Source of the DNA: Effrenium voratum
Lineage: Eukaryota; Sar; Dinophyceae; Suessiales; Symbiodiniaceae
Direction: 5' to 3'
Length of the DNA: 64,000 nt
Assembly (NCBI GenBank): GCA_963377175.1
Contig: CAUJNA010002879.1
Location: forward strand, 444,501-508,500
Below, piece by piece: positions 55,501 to 60,398 of the stretch; within the stretch, counting starts at the first letter, position 1; each line of letters starts with the position of its first letter. Under the pieces are notes generated by a model. The model had not been told where the DNA came from and searched no databases. It was given only the letters and a program-made list of their open reading frames with translations. The translations under genes were made by a program, and so were the position numbers.

Positions 55501-58500
55501 TTGGGTGGGGTTTGGATTTGGGGTTGGGGTTGGGTTGGGTTGGGGTTTGGGTTTGGGGTGGGTTGGATTTGGGTGGGGTTTGGATTTGGGGTTGGGGTGG
55601 GGTTGGGTTTGGGGTGGGTTTGGGTTGGGTTTGGATTTGGGGTGGGGTTTGGATTTGGGTTGGGGTTTGGGTTGGTTTGGATTTGGGGTGGGTTTGGATT
55701 TGGGTTGGGGTTTGGGTTGGGGTTTGGATTTGGGTGGGGTTTGGATTTGGGGTTGGGGTTGGGTTGGGTTGGGTTTGGGGTGGGTTTGGGTTGAGTTTGG
55801 ATTTGGGGTGGGGTTTGGATTTGGGTTGGGGTTGGGTTGGGTTGGGGTTTGGGTTTGGGGTGGGTTGGATTTGGGTGGGGTTTGGATTTGGGGTTGGGGT
55901 TGGGTTGGGTTTGGGGTGGGTTTGGGTTGGGTTTGGATTTGGGGTGGGGTTTGGATTTGGGTTGGGGTTTGGGTTGGTTTGGATTTGGGGTGGGTTTGGA
56001 TTTGGGTTGGGGTTTGGGTTGGTTTGGATTTGGGTGGGGTTTGGATTTGGGGTTGGGGTTGGGTTGGGTTGGGTTTGGGGTGGGTTTGGGTTGGGTTTGG
56101 ATTTGGGGTTGGGGTTGGGTTGGGTTGGGTTTGGGGTGGGTTTGGGTTTGGGGTGGGTTTGGGTTGGGTTTGGATTTGGGGTGGGTTGGGGTTTGGGTTT
56201 GGATGTGGGTTTGGATTTGGGTTTGGTTTGGGGTAGGTTGGGTTTGGGTTTGGGGTGGGTTTGGGTTGGTTTGGGTTTGGGGTGGGGTTTGGATTTGGGT
56301 TGGGGTTGGGGTTTGGATTTGGGTTTGGGGTGGGTTGGTTTGGGTTGGGTTGGGTTTGGGTTTGGATTTGGGGTGGGTTGGGGTTTGGGTTTGGATTTGG
56401 GTTGGGTTGGATTTGGGTTTGGGGTGGGTTTGGGTTGGTTTGGGTTTGGGGTGGGTTTGGGTTTGGGGTGGGTTGGGGTTTGGGTTGGGTTTGGGTTTGG
56501 ATTTGGGTTTGGGGTTGGGTTGGTTGGGTTGGGTTTGGGTTGGGTTGGGTTGGGTGGGTTGGGTTGGGGTTTGGGTTTGGATTTGGGTTGGTTTGGTTTG
56601 GGTTGGGTTTGGCTTGGGTTGGGTTTGGGTTGAGTTGGTTGTTTGTTTGTTTGTTTGTTTGATTGATTGATTGTTTGTTTGGTTGTTTGTTTGTTTGTTT
56701 GTTTGTGTGTTTGTTTGTTTGTTTGTTTGTTTGTTTGTTTGTTTGTTTGTTTGTTTCTTTGTTTCTTTGTTTCTTTGTATCTTTGTTTCATTGTTTCTGT
56801 GTTTCTTTGTTTCTTTGCTTTGATTGATTGATTGATTGATTGATTCATTCATTCATTCATTCATTCATTCATTCATTCATTCATTCATTCATTCATTCAT
56901 TCATTGATTGGTTGGTTGGTTGGTTGGTTTGTTGATTGGTTGGTTGGTTGGTTGGTTGGTTGGTTGGTTGGTTGGTTGGTTGGTTGGTTGGTTGGTTGGT
57001 TGGTTTGTTGGTTGGTTTGTTGTTTCTTTGTTTTTGTTTTGTTTGTTTGATTGATTGGCTGTTTTGTTGTTTGTTTGTTTGTTTGTTTGTTTGGTTGCGT
57101 TGTTGATTGCTTGTTCGTTTGATTGTTTGTTTGTTTGTTTGTTTGTTTGGTCATTTTGTTGATTGATTGTTCGTTTAATTGTTTGTTTGTTTGGTTGTTT
57201 TCGTTCGTTCGTATGTTGTTTGTGGCTGTGCGTGCAGCTCTGGACAAAACACATTGGGTTAATTAGAAGAACAGCAGTTAAATTGGCGGGTTCTTTTTGG
57301 GTCCTAAGGAGGTAATGTCGACTTCATATTAACAAAGGGGTCCCCCAACAATTATTTATCGTTGTCGTTTTCCGGGACAAAGTTGTAGCCTTGCTTAGTA
57401 CCCGTAGTACTGCTTGTAGTACTTGTAGGAATGCTTGCAGTACTGCTTGTGGTACTTGTAGACTTGTAGTACTGCTTGAGTACTTGTAGTTTTGTGTGGG
57501 GGGGGGGGGTGCCCTGGGCTGCTTGTTAATGCGAACCCTTTGCCCTTTGCACAATAATGGGTTCGAGGGCTTTGTGTGGGGTACCTCATGTTGGACTGGG
57601 GCATCACTTTTTGAAAGGGACAGTGCAGAATCACCAAGTTCAATGCTCCCATGTTTTGAAGACTGCTGAATACTCTTTTGGATCCTGGAAGGTCGGCCTG
57701 GGGGGTCGGCCGCCGGCATATGTTGTATCAATGAACTTTAGACATCGCTTCTGCTTAGTTTAGTATTGCGTGAAAAAGGGGTTTGGCTGGACCATAGTTG
57801 TTTTAGTGTAGACACAATCTTTAAACTTTACTGACCATTCAGATCGAACCTTTATGTTTGATAGCCGCAGCTCCATGTGGTTTTCGTGCTAATTGGTTTG
57901 TCTCAGAACGTCGCTTGGCTTCCAATGGAATCACCCCACACAGGAGTGCAACTTACACAAACTCGGCATGATCCCTTTGGGCAAACGGCGACTTGGTGCG
58001 ACTGGCGGTGTGGCTGAGTTTTGTCGCCAAACTGGATTTCAAAGGGTAACACCCTAAAGCATGGCCGGTCAGAAGTGCCCGTGTAAAATGGGCATGGGTC
58101 AAAATTAATCCACCAGGGGACCGCAGGTTTTGGTCCATGTTTCCATTTACCAGGGCCGTATTTTGGGGTTACCATATTGTTGACCCGCAGCCAAATGATG
58201 TTTGGATGCTCCCCTGTTTCATATTCATGCCAACTCAACGCATCAGCTAAGGATGGCGCACGTCGGCGCCTATAGCTTCAATGCGTGTCGTGCTCAACGG
58301 AACGCATTCTCTCAGCTCGACAGGACACCTGAGCAATTTGCATCGCGACTCCAAATACCCGATGCCTTTTTTTAGTTGGTATCATGTCGACTCTCTACTC
58401 AAAAGGAGGTAGTTCCCTTGACAAACCGATCGGTTTACCAAAAAGTATCCTAGAACAAGTGGGTATTTGGAGTAGGGGGTACATCGCGACGCAGGAGGGT

Positions 58501-60338
58501 CTGGTTGGGCATTTCCTCCAATACGTGTCTTGTGGGATGGCCCCCTTTTTATCAATAGTGTTAAGGCAACGCCACATGCTTTCGCCACATGCTGGTGCTC
58601 AGCAGGGAATGACGGAATGACCCCTATAAACCATCCCAATGGTTTCCTTTCGGGGAGTGCCACACTTTTTAGGGACGGGTGGAGGTATGATAGTCGAAGC
58701 CTTTGATGGCTCTTTCATTTGTCCGGGGTGCCAAATGCGGGAACTCACGAAATCATGCTTCTACCACTCAAACATAAATGGGGGTGCCACTAAGACAACC
58801 CTATGTTCTCTACAGTTGACCCATGAGCCATTGATGAATTCAATGAATTTTGGTTCAGCGGTAGAGCCCTTTTGGACCACCTACTTAACATGGTTGGTGT
58901 TGAGTTTTACATTTTACATGTTTGCTTATTGTGGTTTAGTAGTTTAAATCCATATCCACTTGACTACACCACAATTCAACTTAACTAAACCTTGACTTAA
59001 AATTTGGAGCTAATCCCCACTCTTTACTTAACTGCTAGATTTTGTCAACTTTTGCTCCCCTTCCAACGTCAACCAAGCTTAAGTTTGATCGCTGTGAGGA
59101 CCGGGAGTGGGGGCCTTTGCATGGAAGAGTTGGAGGCCTACTATGAGGAGATGGCTTCGTCTGTCATTGTTCTAGGGTTACCTTCCATGTCCATTCTTTC
59201 CAGGGATCCAAACCTTTTCAGGAAACCATCAAACACCCAGGGGAAACAGATCCGGTTTTTAAAAGAACGATGGTTGAAAAGAATGGGGAATCAACCCCTA
59301 GAATTGTGTCGTTTTTTTTGGGGGGGTTTTCAGGGGATACCAAAGGGACACCAACGAGGACACGAACGCCAAACGAGGAGACCCCACCATTTTTGGATTT
59401 AAAGGGGATATCAAAGGGACACCCCACCAGTTTTGCAGTTGACCCCAAAATCTTGGGACGCTCGGAAATGTTGTCTTGTTTCCTTGTAGCCTTCTCGGGA
59501 AGACAGAAAACGACTCACTTGGAAAGGGGGTCTACCCCATTTCAGCCGCCCCCAACCTTATGTGTATCCCCCCACAAAACGGAGTCAAAGTTGGACGTGT
59601 ATACAAACGCGTTTGTTTGGCTGCAAACCCTGTCTTGATGGTCTCTGCGCACTGCAACAATCCACGCGCTTTCTTGCTAGACACAATTTGGAAAATTTGT
59701 TAGAGGAACGTCCGCCAGTTGGGCCCAAGTTGGAAGGGTCAGTCCGGACGGCCAAACGGATGGGGAGGGCCCAAGACTTTGCAGCAGGAACCAGATGTGA
59801 AGCCCGAATTGTATGTTAGGCCGTGCCAAACATTGGCAGCCTGACACTGCATGTCTTGCGGTCCCAAGAGGCCGTCTCGAGAATAATTCACGATGGCGCT
59901 TGTTGGGAGGGGTTGATGTTCCATTGCAGCAACAGGAAAAGGTGTTCTTGGTGGCTCCCAGCCATCCCCTTAGCTTCTTCGCCTTTTAGTTTCCATTTGG
60001 CCCACTAAAAGTTAGTCACTTTTCGCGGGGGATCCGAAAACGGGCAGCTCAGTGTTGGTGTCCCATGGCATCATTGGCACCCAAACCCCGCTGGGAAGCG
60101 CCGGCTGCGGCTCCAATAGCGCCCGCACCGGCCGTTCCCGGCCTGTCCCCCCGCCACCACTGAGAAGAACAGCAGCCAGCAGCCAGCAAGCAGGACGCAG
60201 GATGCAGCAAGCAGCAACCAACAGCCAGCAACCAACAACCAACAGCCAACAATCAACAAGCAACAAACAACAAACAACACCGACAACAGCTACGATAACG
60301 ACAACAACCACGACAACGGCAACAGTTGCAACAGCAGT

Positions 60339-60398
<60 letters not shown>

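Noticed and set aside
54879..56852. Very long ORFs on both strands (584, 448, 644 and 626 codons)
   Set aside because: They read as W/G/L/F or P/N/Q/K low complexity from a G-rich satellite and are open in several frames at once.
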